From contig CP136069.1 of the NCBI GenBank assembly GCA_032622095.1, positions 81,302,958 to 81,366,957 on the forward strand: DNA of 64,000 bases. Direction: 5' to 3'. Origin of the DNA: Siphonodentalium dalli (taxonomy: Eukaryota > Mollusca > Scaphopoda > Gadilida > Siphonodentaliidae). Made by a program: the position numbers and the translations under genes. How positions within the stretch are numbered: position 1 is the first letter of the stretch; each line of letters begins with the position of its first letter. This document shows, one piece after another, positions 21,745 through 33,217 of this stretch. Below the pieces are notes generated by a model, which ran no database searches, was not told the origin of the DNA, and was given only the letters and a program-made list of their open reading frames with translations.

Positions 21745-22640
21745 GGTATCAAGTCTGAATTTAGTGTGTTTAACCAGGGGCGCCGGAAGAGGGGGGCAGA
21801 GGGGGCAGCTGACATCCCTGCCCTTAACCAAGGGGGGCGAGTGGGGGCAGGACTCGCCCTTTTTCTGGAGACAGAAAATGCTTTTTTGTGTGTTTAATCT
21901 CGTGTTTTTATAGCAAAATGTGACTTTTTTGGTCCAAATACCACCAATTTCACAAGGAATATTCATTTTTTGTCAATTTTATCACAAAACGGCCATAAAA
22001 ACTGACAAATACCATTAAAATAGCGATTTTTGCCACAATGAATTTGTGGTTATTTTCCCGAGTTTGTGGAGAAAATGTCCTTTTTTGCGGAAAAGTGCCC
22101 TTTTTGTAGGCTCTGCCCCCCCTGTCCTTGGATGCTTCCGGCGCCCCTGTGTTTAACATTTGCAAAATCAGGTCTCAAGAGGCTGAATTTAGTGACGCTA
22201 CCCCGCTCACTAAATTCACTCTTTGTGGACCTCATTCTGCTTAGCCTTCATCTTCTGGGAAGTATCTATAGTCTCAAATTAACATTGTTTTTTTTATCTA
22301 CTTTTTCCCCTTCTATTGAGATTCTATATCCCCTAATTTGCAGATGATAAAATGAATAATCTAGGTGACTAATGGGTGAATATCACCAACTTCAACTGGA
22401 TAATCTGATCCTAGGACTCCCATAGTAGTTGAAGCCTAATTAAGCAGAGTGATGGCCCCAAGTGTGAATTTGGTGATGCTAGCCCTCCGGGGACCACATT
22501 CTGCAATTGTCAGACACACAAAATTCAGACTTGGTTGGTATGCCAGCGCCCGAGGTGCAACATGTTTATTTTCAATATTTCTTGGATGGATATTCTGATT
22601 GAGTATATCTCTACTTTCAACTGCTTTCAACAAGAATTAT
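21745..22640. mobile_element. Palindromic GAATGAGGTCCCC-family element, split by an hAT MITE
   Basis: The left piece ends AGTCTGAATTTAGTGTGTT; after the insertion the element resumes with ATTTGCAAAATCAGG, then GAATTTAGTGACGCTACC and its inverted partner CACTAAATTCACTC and GGACCTCATTCTGC. A second palindromic block follows near 22470-22560. Related copies lie at 27305, 27985, 33540, 48130 and 51640. Confidence 0.65.
21775..22149. mobile_element. hAT-like MITE, 375 bp, perfect 8 bp target duplication
   Basis: TGTTTAAC at 21767-21774 is repeated at 22150-22157. The inverted ends are CAGGGGCGCCGGAAG and CTTCCGGCGCCCCTG, 15 bp perfect. The body is rich in GGGGGCAG and CTCGCCC runs and has no coding capacity. 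Confidence 0.92.
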
Positions 22641-22660
22641 GGATTGAAAATTTGCACACC

Positions 22661-22804
22661 TACAGTATAATGCCCTAAATAATCGACCCCTTACCGGTCG
22701 AGCTTTCCGATGAATGGCAACAAGCCATATTTCCGACTAAATCCTGAAAAGTTACCCATAATTCTGCTGTGGTTAAGGAGTCAATTATTGAGGACTTTAC
22801 TGTA
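22661..22804. mobile_element. TA-flanked foldback MITE, internally deleted
   Basis: TACAGTATAATGCCCTAAAT at the left, most of the left arm deleted after the CTTACC at about 22691, then a full right arm (GAATGGCAACAAGCC onward) ending TACTGTA. Confidence 0.78.
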
Positions 22805-22903
22805 CAATGTATATCATGACTAGCAATCCATCATGGCTAGCAATGCCATTCTTTTGTTTTCATTTTAGTTAGCTCTTGAACCTTATTGTGATGTTATTTC
22901 TAG

Positions 22904-23064
22904 GTGGATCGGTCTATTTGATTGTAACCTCGAACAACCATATCCGGTTCTCAACTCTGAATGGCAGCCTCTTGAAGAATGCACGTGAAGATGACAAGTT
23001 TGGCAGAATAACATCACTTGATGTGCATATCAGCATGGACACTATATATTGGGCTGATAACATG
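22904..23064 (+). CDS. LDL-receptor-family gene, beta-propeller exon 1
   Basis: Acceptor TTATTTCTAG precedes 22904; donor GTAACA begins at 23065. Length is 161 nt, start phase 1, end phase 0. It encodes GSVYLIVTSNNHIRFS and DTIYWADN, the first blade and the start of the second of an LDLR class B propeller. YWAD replaces the canonical YWTD. The propeller folds as six blades and packs against the EGF modules. Confidence 0.9.
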
Positions 23065-23241
23065 GTAACATATTGAGCTAAATGGTCAACATATCACCAT
23101 CTTCCAGGTCCAATTCACTTTTCAACTAAATAATAATTATGCAATGAAATGTTTATTGAAACAGCAACATTTTATTCTCAAGGGTTCAAATGGATTTAAA
23201 AAATCCTTCACTTAAGCTTCCACCATTAAAAAGTGCTTTAA

Positions 23242-23715
23242 CCCTTTCAGTGCCAGGGGCCGATCTCATCGGCCCTAATTTACGGTCTGTAAAATCGGCC
23301 ATAAAATAAAAAAAATTAAAATTAATTTATTTTTATATATTTGTTTTTGGGTTGAATTTCTTTTGGGTATGCTTAAGCATGGCATAGCTAATTTAAAAAC
23401 TGGATAAAACCTTAGCGGCATGTTATAACTCAAAACTATCACCAAGTATTCATAGTATTAATTTTGATGCCCATGAAAAACGTAAAATTCCCTGGCACTA
23501 AACCTACAAAATACTGAAAGAGTTGAAGAATATAAGAAAAAATTATTAAAATTATAAAAAAATTGTAAAAAATAATAACAAATGATGAAAAATTGTTAGG
23601 CCAATGCATTCTCTTATATATGTGAGGCGACCTATGGTCAACTCGCATATATAAGAGAATGCATTGGCACAGGGTATATGGGTTGATACAAAAATCGGAC
23701 CTGGCACTCAAAGGG
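23242..23715. mobile_element. TTAA-flanked MITE, type I (complete copy)
   Basis: TTAA at 23238-23241 and 23716-23719. Ends CCCTTTCAGTGCCAGGGG and CCTGGCACTCAAAGGG. Same layout as 5456-5902, with a core hairpin at about 23605-23662. Confidence 0.85.
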
Positions 23716-23719
23716 TTAA

Positions 23720-23825
23720 AGGCCCAATCAATTTTCATAATTTATGGCATATATTGTTATTAAAACCATATATCAAGGCACTATAACAAAAAAATAGGTG
23801 ACTCGAAAATTAAGTGTGCCTTTAA
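23720..23825. repeat. AAAGGCCC-type element fragment
   Basis: AAAGGCCCAATCAATTTTC at the left and GAAAATTAAGTGTGCCTTT at the right form inverted ends around about 100 bases; the inner block matches 27185-27240. Related to the elements at 25840-27268 and 48645-49073. Confidence 0.65.
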
Positions 23826-24157
23826 CTTAGTTAATTCCATGGAAGAAATTTCAAATTTGAGTATTTCACTTGATATATACATGATTTCAGGTAAAACCTT
23901 GTTAATTTGTCAAAACTTTAATTATATTGGCATTCTCTAATGCAGTAGTGAGATATTACAGATCATAGATCTGAGAATTGAACTTGCGATTAAAGACAGT
24001 CCTTTATGTATAGAAACTAGTTCCCTTGTGAGTTAATCTAGAATGGTAATGGGGTATATTGCACTGTGGGGGTGTGCCTGCACCCGAGGTGCAAACCTGT
24101 TGTTTTTTTTTCTGATTTTATGAAGTTAGAACAAATGTGATATGCTTCTGCTTCCAG

Positions 24158-24390
24158 AACAAATTTTATTCTCTCAAGATCGATGAAATGAAAACTAGAA
24201 ATTTTGGCAAAAAGTTTGGAGTGGTGGAAGGCATAGCTGTTGACTGGGTCGGCAACAATGTTTACATCTGTGAAAAACAGAATCAAAGAATAACTGTGTG
24301 TGCTATGAAGAATGGCCTCAAATATTGTGTTCCTATTATCAAAAATGGCCTGGTTGCACCAAGGAGCATTGCAGTTCATCCTCTCAAGGG
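24158..24390 (+). CDS. LDL-receptor-family gene, beta-propeller exon 2
   Basis: Acceptor CTGCTTCCAG precedes 24158; donor GTAAGT starts at 24391. Length is 233 nt, phase 0 to phase 2. It reads NKFYSLKIDEM, then EGIAVDWVGNNVYICEKQN and APRSIAVHPLKG. The EGIAVDWVGNNVY and P-R-S/A-I-A-V-x-P phrases are typical of LDLR class B repeats. The tetrapeptide at the YWTD position is YICE. Confidence 0.93.
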
Positions 24391-24749
24391 GTAAGTTGAA
24401 TATTAAGGAGTTATCTGTGTAACACTGTAATGTTCAGTCATCCATGATTCAATCGTAAGTGGAGAAATCGCGCCCGAAAAAATTGTGGATAGTCTGTTCA
24501 CACCATTGTGATGTCTTTACATAGGAGGATATTGTAAGCCATGGTTAGCCATGTGTTTGACTATTTTAACTTACAATCTTTCCATCTACAATTATTACAT
24601 ACACACGACTGTGAATCTGTCACAAGTGGAGTAAACCAAGTATACACATGATTTTGCAGCTGAAATCAAACATTAATAGTGCTTAATATTCATTTTCTAC
24701 TCACAATCTTGTTGTGAACATGCACAAATTATAGCAGCACAATCCAACT

Positions 24750-24985
24750 AATCACGACTGAAAACGTTCCAGTTATAATTGAATCATCTCAACGTTCACC
24801 TTGACAAGCCTGCAAATACTGTGTCTGTCATTTCCATAATGAGGTCCCCCATAGCAGTTGAGGCTTTTGGCAGAATGAGGTTCCCAGGGGGTGAATTTGG
24901 TGATGATAGCCCTGTGTGGAGACTAGCATACTACATACTAACTTTTTCTACTTCAACACTCACTGTTTTATTTTCATCTAGTCTT
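24750..24985. repeat. GAATGAGGTCCCC-family fragment
   Basis: CCTGCAAATACTGTGTCTG, AATGAGGTCCCCCATAGCAG and AGAATGAGGTTCCCAGGG are present; the inverted arm is missing. Confidence 0.55.
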
Positions 24986-25142
24986 TAGACTCATCATATC
25001 TGTTGTTTTGATGTTATATTCACTAATTGTTTTTATATGTTTGTTATAAACTATGAGCAAAATATTTCAATTGTCGTAATGAAGCTCAATAAATTCTATT
25101 CTATTGAAAATTTTGGATTTAATTTCCTATGTTCATCTGTAG

Positions 25143-25337
25143 GCTAATGTTCTGGAGCGATCTTGGGTCCAGAAAGAAGATAGATTCCAGCTGGATGGAT
25201 GGGAGAAAGCGACGAACTATCATCAAGAATTTAATGTGGCCAAATGGGATAACCGTAGATTTAGGTGCTGATTTGCTTTTCTGGACAGATGGACACTCAG
25301 ATCTGATAGAGGGTGCAAGGCTTGATGGGACTCATAG
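25143..25337 (+). CDS. LDL-receptor-family gene, beta-propeller exon 3
   Basis: Acceptor TTCATCTGTAG precedes 25143; donor GTATGT starts at 25338. Length is 195 nt, phase 2 to phase 2. It encodes LMFWSDLGSRKKIDSSWMDG and WPNGITVDLGADLLFWTDG, two blades with FWSD and FWTD in the YWTD position. The WPNGI(T/A)VD phrase is a strong hallmark of LDLR-family propellers. Confidence 0.95.
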
Positions 25338-25378
25338 GTATGTATTCCTGATACTTATTACCTCTATGAATTTTATTC

Positions 25379-25594
25379 TACAGTAATGCCCAAAATAATC
25401 GACTCCTTAACCACAGCAGAATTATGGTAACTTTTCAGGATTTAGTCGGAAATATGGCTTGTACGTTGCCATTCATCGGAAAGCTCTCAGAGCTTTCCGA
25501 TGGATGGCAACTAGCCATATTTACGACTAAATCTTGAAAAGTTACCCATAATTCTGGTGTGGTTAAGGAGTAAATTATTTAGGGCAATACTGTA
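25379..25594. mobile_element. TA-flanked foldback MITE
   Basis: TA and CAGTAATGCCCAAAATAATC at the left, inverted arm ending GGGCAATACTGTA at the right. It starts about 40 bases after the exon's donor site. Confidence 0.85.
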
Positions 25595-25661
25595 GTTTAT
25601 TATCAACTTAAGGTTTGAGAGGCAGTTGGCGGGCACCCGAAACATACGTAGTAACTTTTAT

Positions 25662-25871
25662 GGCTTTTCGCGGTTTCAAAGATCTTGGGTATGTTCTTTC
25701 GTATGTGTTGACTGACCTACTTTAAAGGCCCACTTAATTTTCGAACACCCAAATTACATTATTAGAGGGCTTTTCGCGGTTTCAAAGATCTTGGGTATGT
25801 TCTTTCGTATGTGTTGACTGACCTACTTTAAAGGCCCACTTAATTTTCGAACACCCAAATTACATTATTAG
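25662..25871. repeat. 106 bp tandem duplication
   Basis: The unit starting GGCTTTTCGCGGTTTCAAAG occurs at 25662 and again at 25768, and I see no difference between the copies. It includes the AAAGGCCCACTTAATTTTC terminus of a MITE, so that terminus is present twice. Confidence 0.9.
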
Positions 25872-27268
25872 CTCAACTTACTTTGTAAGTTTGAGCTATT
25901 GCCATGGCTTGGCGTCAGTGTGTGCGTGTGTCCGTCAACAATTTCCTTTGGCACGGGCTACAGGTCGTATCTTTGGTCTGATCTTTATGAAATTTGTCAT
26001 GAATGTTGACATTGACATGTAGATGGGAACGAGTCATTTTGGGGTCATTTGGCCAAAAAACATGGCGTCTGGTGGCCATCTTGGATTTCAAAATTAAATC
26101 CATTGGCGCGGGCTACAGGCCGTACTGTTTGTGTGATCATCATTAAATTTGTCATGAATGTTGACATTTACATGTAGATGGGAACGAGTCATTTTAGGAT
26201 CATTCGGCCAAAAAACATGGCCGCTGGTAGCCATCTTGGAATTTACTCTTTGCATCACTAAATCCTTTGACACATCCTACAGACCACATCTCTGAGCCGA
26301 TCATCACCAAACTTCACATGGATCATCGGAGTGATCTCCAGATGGGAACAAGTTATTTTGGTCATTTGACCAAAAAATATGGTCACCAATGGCCATTTTG
26401 GATTTTATTCTTTGTATGACTAAATATTTCTACAAAATCCATTAGCATGGGTTATAGACCGATCTGTTTGTTTGATCTTCATGAAATTTGTCATGGATGT
26501 TGACATTGACATGTAGATGGGAGCGAGTCATTTTGGGGTCATTTGGCAAAAAAACATGGCCGCCGGTGGCCATTTTAGAATTTACTCTTTGCATCACTAA
26601 ATCCTTTGGCACACCCTACAGACCACATCCCTGATCCGATCATTATGAAACTTGTCATGAATGTTGATATTCACATGTAGATGGGAACGAGTCATTTTGG
26701 GGTATTAGTCTCTCTTCACATTTACATTTTGTCTTACTTAGACATTTCAATTAGCTCCTTTCCTAATTCCTCCATTTACTGTCAACCATTAAATTATTCC
26801 CCTAAAGTTGAGCTACAGTGTCATTGACACTTTCATATATAATAAATGTCATGTTATATACCATTTGAAAGAGGAAGCTCCAAAACATTGTATTAACTTA
26901 TCCGGTGTAATAAACTGTGGACATGTTGTTTTTGTTGAGTTACCAACGCGTTTTGTCATCAAGATTGAAGTAAAAATCAGTATTATTTTCAATGCAGGGG
27001 GAAATAACTCTATATATTAAAGATAGAGTTCTTCCCCTTCCATTGAAAAAGTTTGAATTCTGTTGCATTCTGGGTGCCAGAGAGGGGGGGGGGGGGAGTC
27101 TTCAGCAGTTTTCTATTTCTATGTGGGCATCTTCTGAGACACAGATGTTTCAAATAGTGATGAATTATAGTATTTTAATCATATTTATGGCATAGATTGT
27201 TATTAAAACCGTATATCAAGTCACTATAAAAAAAATAATCGGTGACTCGAAAATTAAGTGGACCTTTA
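25840..27268. mobile_element. AAAGGCCCACTT-ended element, split by a tandem-array element
   Basis: Left end AAAGGCCCACTTAATTTTC at 25840, inverted right end GAAAATTAAGTGGACCTTT ending at 27268. The body after 26840 matches 48680-48910 (ATATACCATTTGAA, AAGCTCCAAAA, ACATTGTATTA). A tandem-array element occupies 25872-26830. Confidence 0.65.
25872..26830. repeat. Tandem-array element with about 160 bp units, copy 1
   Basis: Starts GCTCAACTTACTTTGTAAG and ends AAGTTGAGCTACAG. Between lie about five units of roughly 160 bp carrying AAATTTGTCATGAATGTTGA, ACATGTAGATGGGAACGAG and a GGCCATCTTGGA block. The same unit in the opposite orientation forms 34900-35840 and 60440-64000. Short ends around a tandem core resemble pearl-type elements of bivalves (analogy only). 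Confidence 0.8.
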
Positions 27269-27304
27269 ACTAAAAACATTATTGTGACAGAACTTTGGCA
27301 AAAA

Positions 27305-27705
27305 TTATCAACAGCTGGCTAGCATCACTAAATCACCTTCTGGGAACCTAATTCTGCTTAGGCCTCATCTTCTCTGGAAAGTATCTTTATTTATACAGAT
27401 ATATATCATTTAAATATATTCTTTAGTTTCTTTAGAAACTTCTTCACAAAGACTTTTTTCAGTTTAGTTTCTCTATATCCTCAAATTGTTAGATGGCACA
27501 TTACGTAATCGAGGTGCCCAATGGGTTCATATCACAATATGCAACATCTGGGAACTTAAATCTGATGCCATGCAGAATGAGGTCCCCAAAGAATGAATTT
27601 GGTGACTGTCCATTGTGCGGGTGTAGTGCCACTAAATACACCCGCTGGGGACCTCATTCTGCAAATGTCCAGCACCATATTCTCAGGCTTGTTTGGCATA
27701 TACTC
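27305..27705. repeat. GAATGAGGTCCCC-family palindromic element
   Basis: CTAGCATCACTAAAT at the left, then a TTCTGCTTAGGCCTCATC block and a second palindrome from GAATGAGGTCCCCAAAG to GGGGACCTCATTC. Confidence 0.65.
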
Positions 27706-27769
27706 AAATGTAAAATGGTACCCTGAAAAGGACCTGCATATTAGATTTCCAGTTCATTCTTATTTCCAG

Positions 27770-27960
27770 GTTTACAGTGAAAGTAAGAAGGGCAATGCAG
27801 CCATATGCAATATCTGTGTTTGAAGATAATTTGTATGTATCTAACTGGAGAGATAACACGCTGGATCGTATGAACAAATATGGTGTTGGAAATGCTACTA
27901 CGCTGGAGAATTTATTCCAACCCACTGGACTCAAAATATATTCTGCTTTAATTCAACCAC
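27770..27960 (+). CDS. LDL-receptor-family gene, beta-propeller exon 4
   Basis: Acceptor CTTATTTCCAG precedes 27770; donor GTATGT starts at 27961. Length is 191 nt, phase 2 to phase 1. It encodes PYAISVFEDNLYVSNWRDN and DRMNKYG, the last blades, with YVSN in the YWTD position. P-Y/F-A/G-I-S/T-V-F-E-D-x-L-Y is the typical closing-blade phrase of LDLR propellers. The four propeller exons total 780 nt (260 residues), the usual length for six blades. Confidence 0.93.
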
Positions 27961-27984
27961 GTATGTATCCTATATAATTATAGG

Positions 27985-28352
27985 AAACAAGTCTGAGTTT
28001 AGTGTGCCTGTCATTTGCAGAATGAGGTCCACAGAGGGTGAATTTAGTGATGCTGTCCTGCATATCGGGCTAGCATCACTAAATTCACCATCTGGGGACC
28101 TCATTCTGCTTAGGCCTCATATTCTCGGGAAAGTTTCTTTATTAAAAAATTTCTATAGAAACTTCTTCACATAGATTCTATTTCTTTTTTAGTTTCTCTA
28201 TATCCCCAAATTGACAGATGACACATTGCATAATCAAGGTTCCCAATGGGTGTACCACACTATTCACCATTTGGGAACTTAGTGTGAGTTTAGTGATGCT
28301 AGCCTGCTCATTCTTCAAATGACACACTCGAAACTCAGACTTGATGGGAAGC
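27985..28352. repeat. GAATGAGGTCCCC-family palindromic element
   Basis: Begins AAGTCTGAGTTTAGTGTG, then GAATGAGGTCCACAGAGGG with its inverted partner CCATCTGGGGACCTCATTC; ends CACACTCGAAACTCAGACTT, inverted to the start. Confidence 0.75.
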
Positions 28353-28966
28353 CTGATGCAATGCATTGAAGCAAAATAAATTATTATTCTGAAGCACAAT
28401 TGATTGTAAGGGAAGTTAAACACAACTATTTTTGTCTCGCCTCCACCAGAGGCTTATAGTAAGCTCTATGGAGGACTGAACTATCGATGTACAATTCCTT
28501 AGTCCAAAGTAGGTTCAGGTTCCATCTGTCCATCCATCTGTCTGCCATACCGTTTGTGCGAACATATCGCCTAATGATTTGGGTGTTAATTATCGGATGC
28601 CATAGTGGTTTGGTATGGTGATAGCCCTGGTTGGGGGAAAAGATAGCCACATACTCCAAGTTGCATAATAATATTGGTGTTATAATAATAGCGATGTTCT
28701 AATAATAGTGATAGCTGGGATTATTGGCTAAAATTTAAATAATACTGATGGCAATTTCACTCTGCCTCTTTGCCAAATAATAGTAATCGTGGGAAATTTT
28801 CTCCAAAAATAATAATAGTGTCGACACTTGTATAAGGCCCCCGGGAGTACTATGTTTCTTCCATAGAATAGCGTGTGCATGCTTTAAAAAAAATTGCCTG
28901 CATGAGAAATGGGAATTTGACATTGTGTGGCCTTACCAAGTCATTTGTCATGTCTCTTCATTCCAG
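28353..28966. other. Intronic DNA without recognised feature
   Basis: AT-rich intron with several AATAATAGT-like repeats at 28670-28830. No exon seen before the acceptor at 28966. Confidence 0.4.
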
Positions 28967-29095
28967 CTGTGAGTGGGATAAATATCTGTAGCCAGTTGTC
29001 GTGTGACCAGATATGTCTGATCAGTCCTGCTATGGCAGAATGTGTTTGCAGCTTCGGCTACATTAAAGACATCATGAAAGAAAATGCCTGTCAAG
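28967..29095 (+). CDS. LDL-receptor-family gene, EGF module 2
   Basis: Acceptor TTCATTCCAG precedes 28967; donor GTAGGT starts at 29096. Length is 129 nt, phase 1 at both ends. The cysteines fall as C-SQLS-C, DQI-C, LISPAMAE-C, V-C and a final C after SFGYIKDIMKENA, a six-cysteine EGF directly after the propeller. In LDLR-family receptors the post-propeller EGF caps the bottom of the propeller. Confidence 0.92.
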
Positions 29096-29273
29096 GTAGG
29101 TAAATCACCCGAGAGCCATATCAAGACCACCACCCCATCTTTTCGTAATCCAGATTCCTTGTGTCTTTTAGAGCCGTACCCTAATTCCAACTATATTGTT
29201 TGCAAAATTCCAACTGCACAATGGAATGTTTTTTAAGCACATCCCCCCCCCCCCAATGAGTGGTGTTGCCAAG

Positions 29274-30061
29274 TAGGGCTTCACGTTATTTTGGTATTTA
29301 GTCACATCGCAATACTGTTTTTGACACTGTATAGTCTGTTTCACTTTATATAATTAGTTGGTACATCTTAGCCATCTGAGTGTGGATAATGATCTGGACG
29401 ATATCATTATCAGTGTCCAGCATTTAATTACCGCAAACACTTCTAACGCTGAGACAAATGCCATTGGCTAACGGATTCGGATTAGCGTTGCATGAAAATG
29501 AATTAACTCTCAGTGCTCCCTAAACGTTTGTCAACACAATGCAGACAATCAAGTAGGCATACCTTACACAATGGGTGCAATTTGCATTTATATAGGCTGA
29601 TCTCACTCAATATTGCTGGTTTCCTGGCCAAATATTATGAAAATGTGTGGTGTTGTGTATAATTTTGACAATGACATGCGTTTGTTGTCATTATTTACAC
29701 GAGCGACTGTTTGTGACATTTAATGTTATAAGTGACCCGCTGTTAGGGAATTCCCGATGACATCAGTCACTTATAAATACATGTATATCTCAGTCTTATA
29801 AATAATGAAACTCTGGACAATTAATGTTAACTATTTATTTTGTATACCTGTCGAAGCAATATTTATTCATAATTGTTATCAGCAAATGAATCCAACATTG
29901 CCAAGTATTTCAAATCAATAATTCTATAAATTTTTCTGCTTGTTATAAGTATCATGCTCAAACAGTTCTATCAAAGTTTATTGTTGACGATATTTAGTCA
30001 TGCCGCGATATCATTTTCAGTATCATAGTCTGTATTAAAATCTGGATATTGTGAAGCCCTA
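29274..30061. mobile_element. hAT-like non-autonomous element, 788 bp
   Basis: Inverted ends TAGGGCTTCAC and GTGAAGCCCTA. Flanks TTGCCAAG (29266-29273) and TTGGTAAG (30062-30069) agree at 6 of 8 positions, consistent with an aged 8 bp duplication. Subterminal ATTTAGTCA occurs near both ends. No coding capacity. The left end resembles 45989-46130. Confidence 0.75.
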
Positions 30062-30069
30062 TTGGTAAG

Positions 30070-30279
30070 TACAGTAATGCTCTAAATAATCGACTCCTTA
30101 ACCACAGCAGAATAATGGGTAATTTTTCAGGATTTATTCGGAAATATGGCTTTTTTCCATTCAACGGAAAGCTCTCACTTTCCAATGAATGGCAACAAGC
30201 CATATTTCCAACTAAATCCTGAAAAATTACCCATAATTATGCTGTGGTTAAGAAGTTGATTATTAAGAGCATTACTGTA
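30070..30279. mobile_element. TA-flanked foldback MITE
   Basis: TA, CAGTAATGCTCTAAATAATC, arms meeting near 30178, and inverted end GAGCATTACTG followed by TA. It lies directly beside the hAT element's right duplication. Confidence 0.85.
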
Positions 30280-30571
30280 GGTCTAAAATGTATTTCTGTA
30301 TGTGAATATCCCTTGAGGTAAGGACTAATAAAATGAAAAATGTGAAAAGCAATAAGAATACTGTGAATGGCTTTGATATCATAATCAAGCGCAGATCACT
30401 TTCTTTTAGTCTGCCCATCATACAAACAAATCAGGGATGAATGTTTTATGTCATTAGAAACAATAAACAGAGACAGTGTAATACTCCTGAATGGCTCAAA
30501 TTCTCTTCCACTTAGCACCAACCACAAAATCTTAAAAGCAACCCAAACTTTCATTACCAGAAGTGGACGTA

Positions 30572-30743
30572 TCAGTCTTCTATCATAGTATATGGAAACA
30601 TATCAGTACTGAATAAAACCTTTGCCATATACGTCCACTTAATCAAGTAGCATATTTTCAGTCCTCTATCATAGTATATGGAAACATATCAGTACTGAAT
30701 AAAACCTTTGCCATATACGTCCACTTAATCAAGTAGCATATTT
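30572..30743. repeat. 86 bp tandem duplication
   Basis: The unit TCAGTCTTCTATCATAGTAT through AATCAAGTAGCATATTT occurs twice with an offset of 86; I see one difference (CTTCT against CCTCT). Confidence 0.88.
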
Positions 30744-32100
30744 GCCCGATTCAGTAAATTTCCGTTATATTTGCGTAAATTGTCAATCATCATGAAAAAC
30801 AAATTTATTAAGATAGATATATTTGAGAATGCTTGTAAACCCACAAGTAACTCACTCTCTCTCCCACTCTTTCCATTTCTTCTGCCTCAACTGATTCATA
30901 ATAATTATACTATTCTTAATGTTTTGTTCTCTTGTCATTTTCATTTACCCTCAACCTATTCTCTTTAACTCGGCCTCTTGCCATACGCTCCTTCTACATA
31001 CTATTCTGCATGGTTTTCTTTTCAGAGGAGATAACTTCAAATAAGCGGTGACCCGCCTGTTAGATCCTCTTCACCCTCTACTGTTCTAATCTGTCATATA
31101 AATCATAATGTTCAATCTCTTGTTTCATGTATACATGTATTAATTGAGGGTAGAAATAAATATTGTTTAAACCAATCAATTTTCATGGTTTCTCACAAAA
31201 AGGCCATTTTGTGGTGATGTGAATCGAGGATGGCATTTGACAGTCCACCTCAAATTATGTAAGCATTGAGAACGTAGACCTCCAGATAGTGTAGATGATA
31301 GGCCATTGTTCATTCAATGATATAAACCGATACCATGCTTTATTTCACACACTGGCAAGATGGTAATTGTAACATTGTTTTATGTGACCTGCAGGTGATG
31401 AAACTGTTAGCCTTTATTGCTCATTAAATTAATCAAACCTTATTGACTCAAAATAATATAGAAGTGATAAGAGGACATAGTATATATATAACAAACAAAA
31501 AGCTATTATTTTCTAGAAATGATATCACTTTGTCTGCCCTTGTTACTGCCATATTATGACATACCAAAAACAGATATAACATCCAATCTTTGTCCCTATT
31601 GTCAATTGAATCTCTTACATTGTACACAAGTATTACTGTAGAGATAGTAAGCAACAGATGGTCCGTTTCCGAGTTGTACATTTGTAAACCCACCACACAC
31701 ACATGTAACCTGACCTCCGGCGGGCCAGTGGATGTCAGACATTGAGCGACAGACTTTTTTTTCTAGGGAGGTCGAGGTTTTGTTATTAAGGTGTGTAGAC
31801 TAAAAGATACATATTTAGGCCTGTCAACAGTCGGGAGATAGACGTGTGCAGTAGGTATCGATGGTTTGTGTCCGATTGTCATTTATATATTACATAGGTG
31901 TGAGCATCTCTCTCCTTATTTTGAGGCAATTCCGTAGCCATTTAGGATGAGGCAGAGCCACTCCCTTGCAGATATTTGGGCCCACATTAGGTCCACCATA
32001 GCAGTGTCAAATATCTTGTTGGGTCTTGATTTCGTGGCTTGGCATATACCATGAAATAGACCTCCATGAATTAAAAACATTTACAGAATGTCAAAATAAA
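30744..32100. other. Intronic DNA without recognised feature
   Basis: No exon or complete repeat recognised. A TAGAAATAAATATTGTTTAA stretch near 31150 looks like the 3' tail of an older insertion. Confidence 0.35.
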
Positions 32101-32995
32101 CAAGAGGTGTGCACTCGAGCGCTAGCATACCCCCACCGTGGCAAATTCAACCCACATTATCCGTAAACCCAACAAAACAGATTTTTAACTTTAAAGAAAA
32201 ATTTGGATTAATAATTTTGATATTGGTTCATATTTGTTCGAATGATTGCAGAAACCCAAAAAAGGGTAGAAAATGAAATGCAACCTTAACATCTAAGATG
32301 GCTTTTGTCGATTGTGATAGCATCCAAAAAAAAGGAAGTTTCAAATATCTACGATCAAAATTGTAGGAGGAGTTGATTACACCATGAAGGAACCCTCGTA
32401 CAGAAAAACAGAAAATTATTTATTTTTTTAAATCAAAGTCGAAAGGCCCATAACTTTTGGAAAAATTATTGCATCAAACTCAAATTCGAACTTGACCTGT
32501 ATTTTGATATCATTGACTCGCACAAAAACGGAATTTTCAATTGAACAGTCCAAACTTTAGTTATCATCTGGAACCAAAAAAAAAAGGAAGAAAATTGAAT
32601 TTTCTAAGTCGAAAAAAGTCCATTACTCTAGAAAAAATCATCGGATCAAACTCAAATTCGAACTCAACCTGTATCTTGATATGACTGATCTACCAAAAAA
32701 ACGGTATTTGCAATTAAAGAATCCAAACTTGAGATATCATCGGGAAACCGAAAAAGTGAGAAATTTTCTAAGTAAAAAATGAGGCGTAACTTTAAAATAA
32801 AAAGTCGGACCGAACCGCAATTAGCATCATGCGGAGAGGCAGTCCTAAGGAGATTGCATACAAAAAATTATAGCTGTTCGAGTTATGAGGTCGGACGGAC
32901 GGACACACAGAGGGAGAAAGCGTGACGGACAGACGCAGTCAATCCAGTATACACCCCATTTTCTTCAAAAGTGGGGGTATAATAAATTAAATTAA
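32100..32995. repeat. Tandem-array element with about 130 bp units
   Basis: Starts near AGGTGTGCACTCGAGCGC; units contain AAACTCAAATTCGAACTTG, ACCTGTATTTTGAT and a GTTATCATCTGGAA block. It closes with GGACGGACGGACACACAG and GTGGGGGTATAATAAA. Related arrays lie at 35900, 43040, 43920, 54050, 55130 and 58970. Confidence 0.75.
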
Positions 32996-33135
32996 AAAAA
33001 CATTTTTTATAAACCTACCTACAAACCCTAATTATACTGATTGTAACCCCAACCAGACAAAACATTTTCTTTGGATATACTATTTATGCGATCACAATCA
33101 GTAGTGTTGTCATTTCTGTTTACGTTTGTTTCCAG

Positions 33136-33217
33136 TGCTGAAGATTAACGTGTGCACAAAGATGGTCTGCCAAAACAATGGTGTATGTTACAAGTCACAT
33201 AGTGTAGAACACTGCAG
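33136..33217 (+). CDS. LDL-receptor-family gene, first half of EGF module 3
   Basis: Acceptor TTGTTTCCAG precedes 33136; donor GTAAAC starts at 33218. Length is 82 nt, phase 1 to phase 2. It encodes VLKINVCTKMVCQNNGVCY and ends in the fourth cysteine; the last two cysteines come from the next exon. An intron inside an EGF module is unusual in this gene, where other modules are intact cassettes. Confidence 0.88.
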
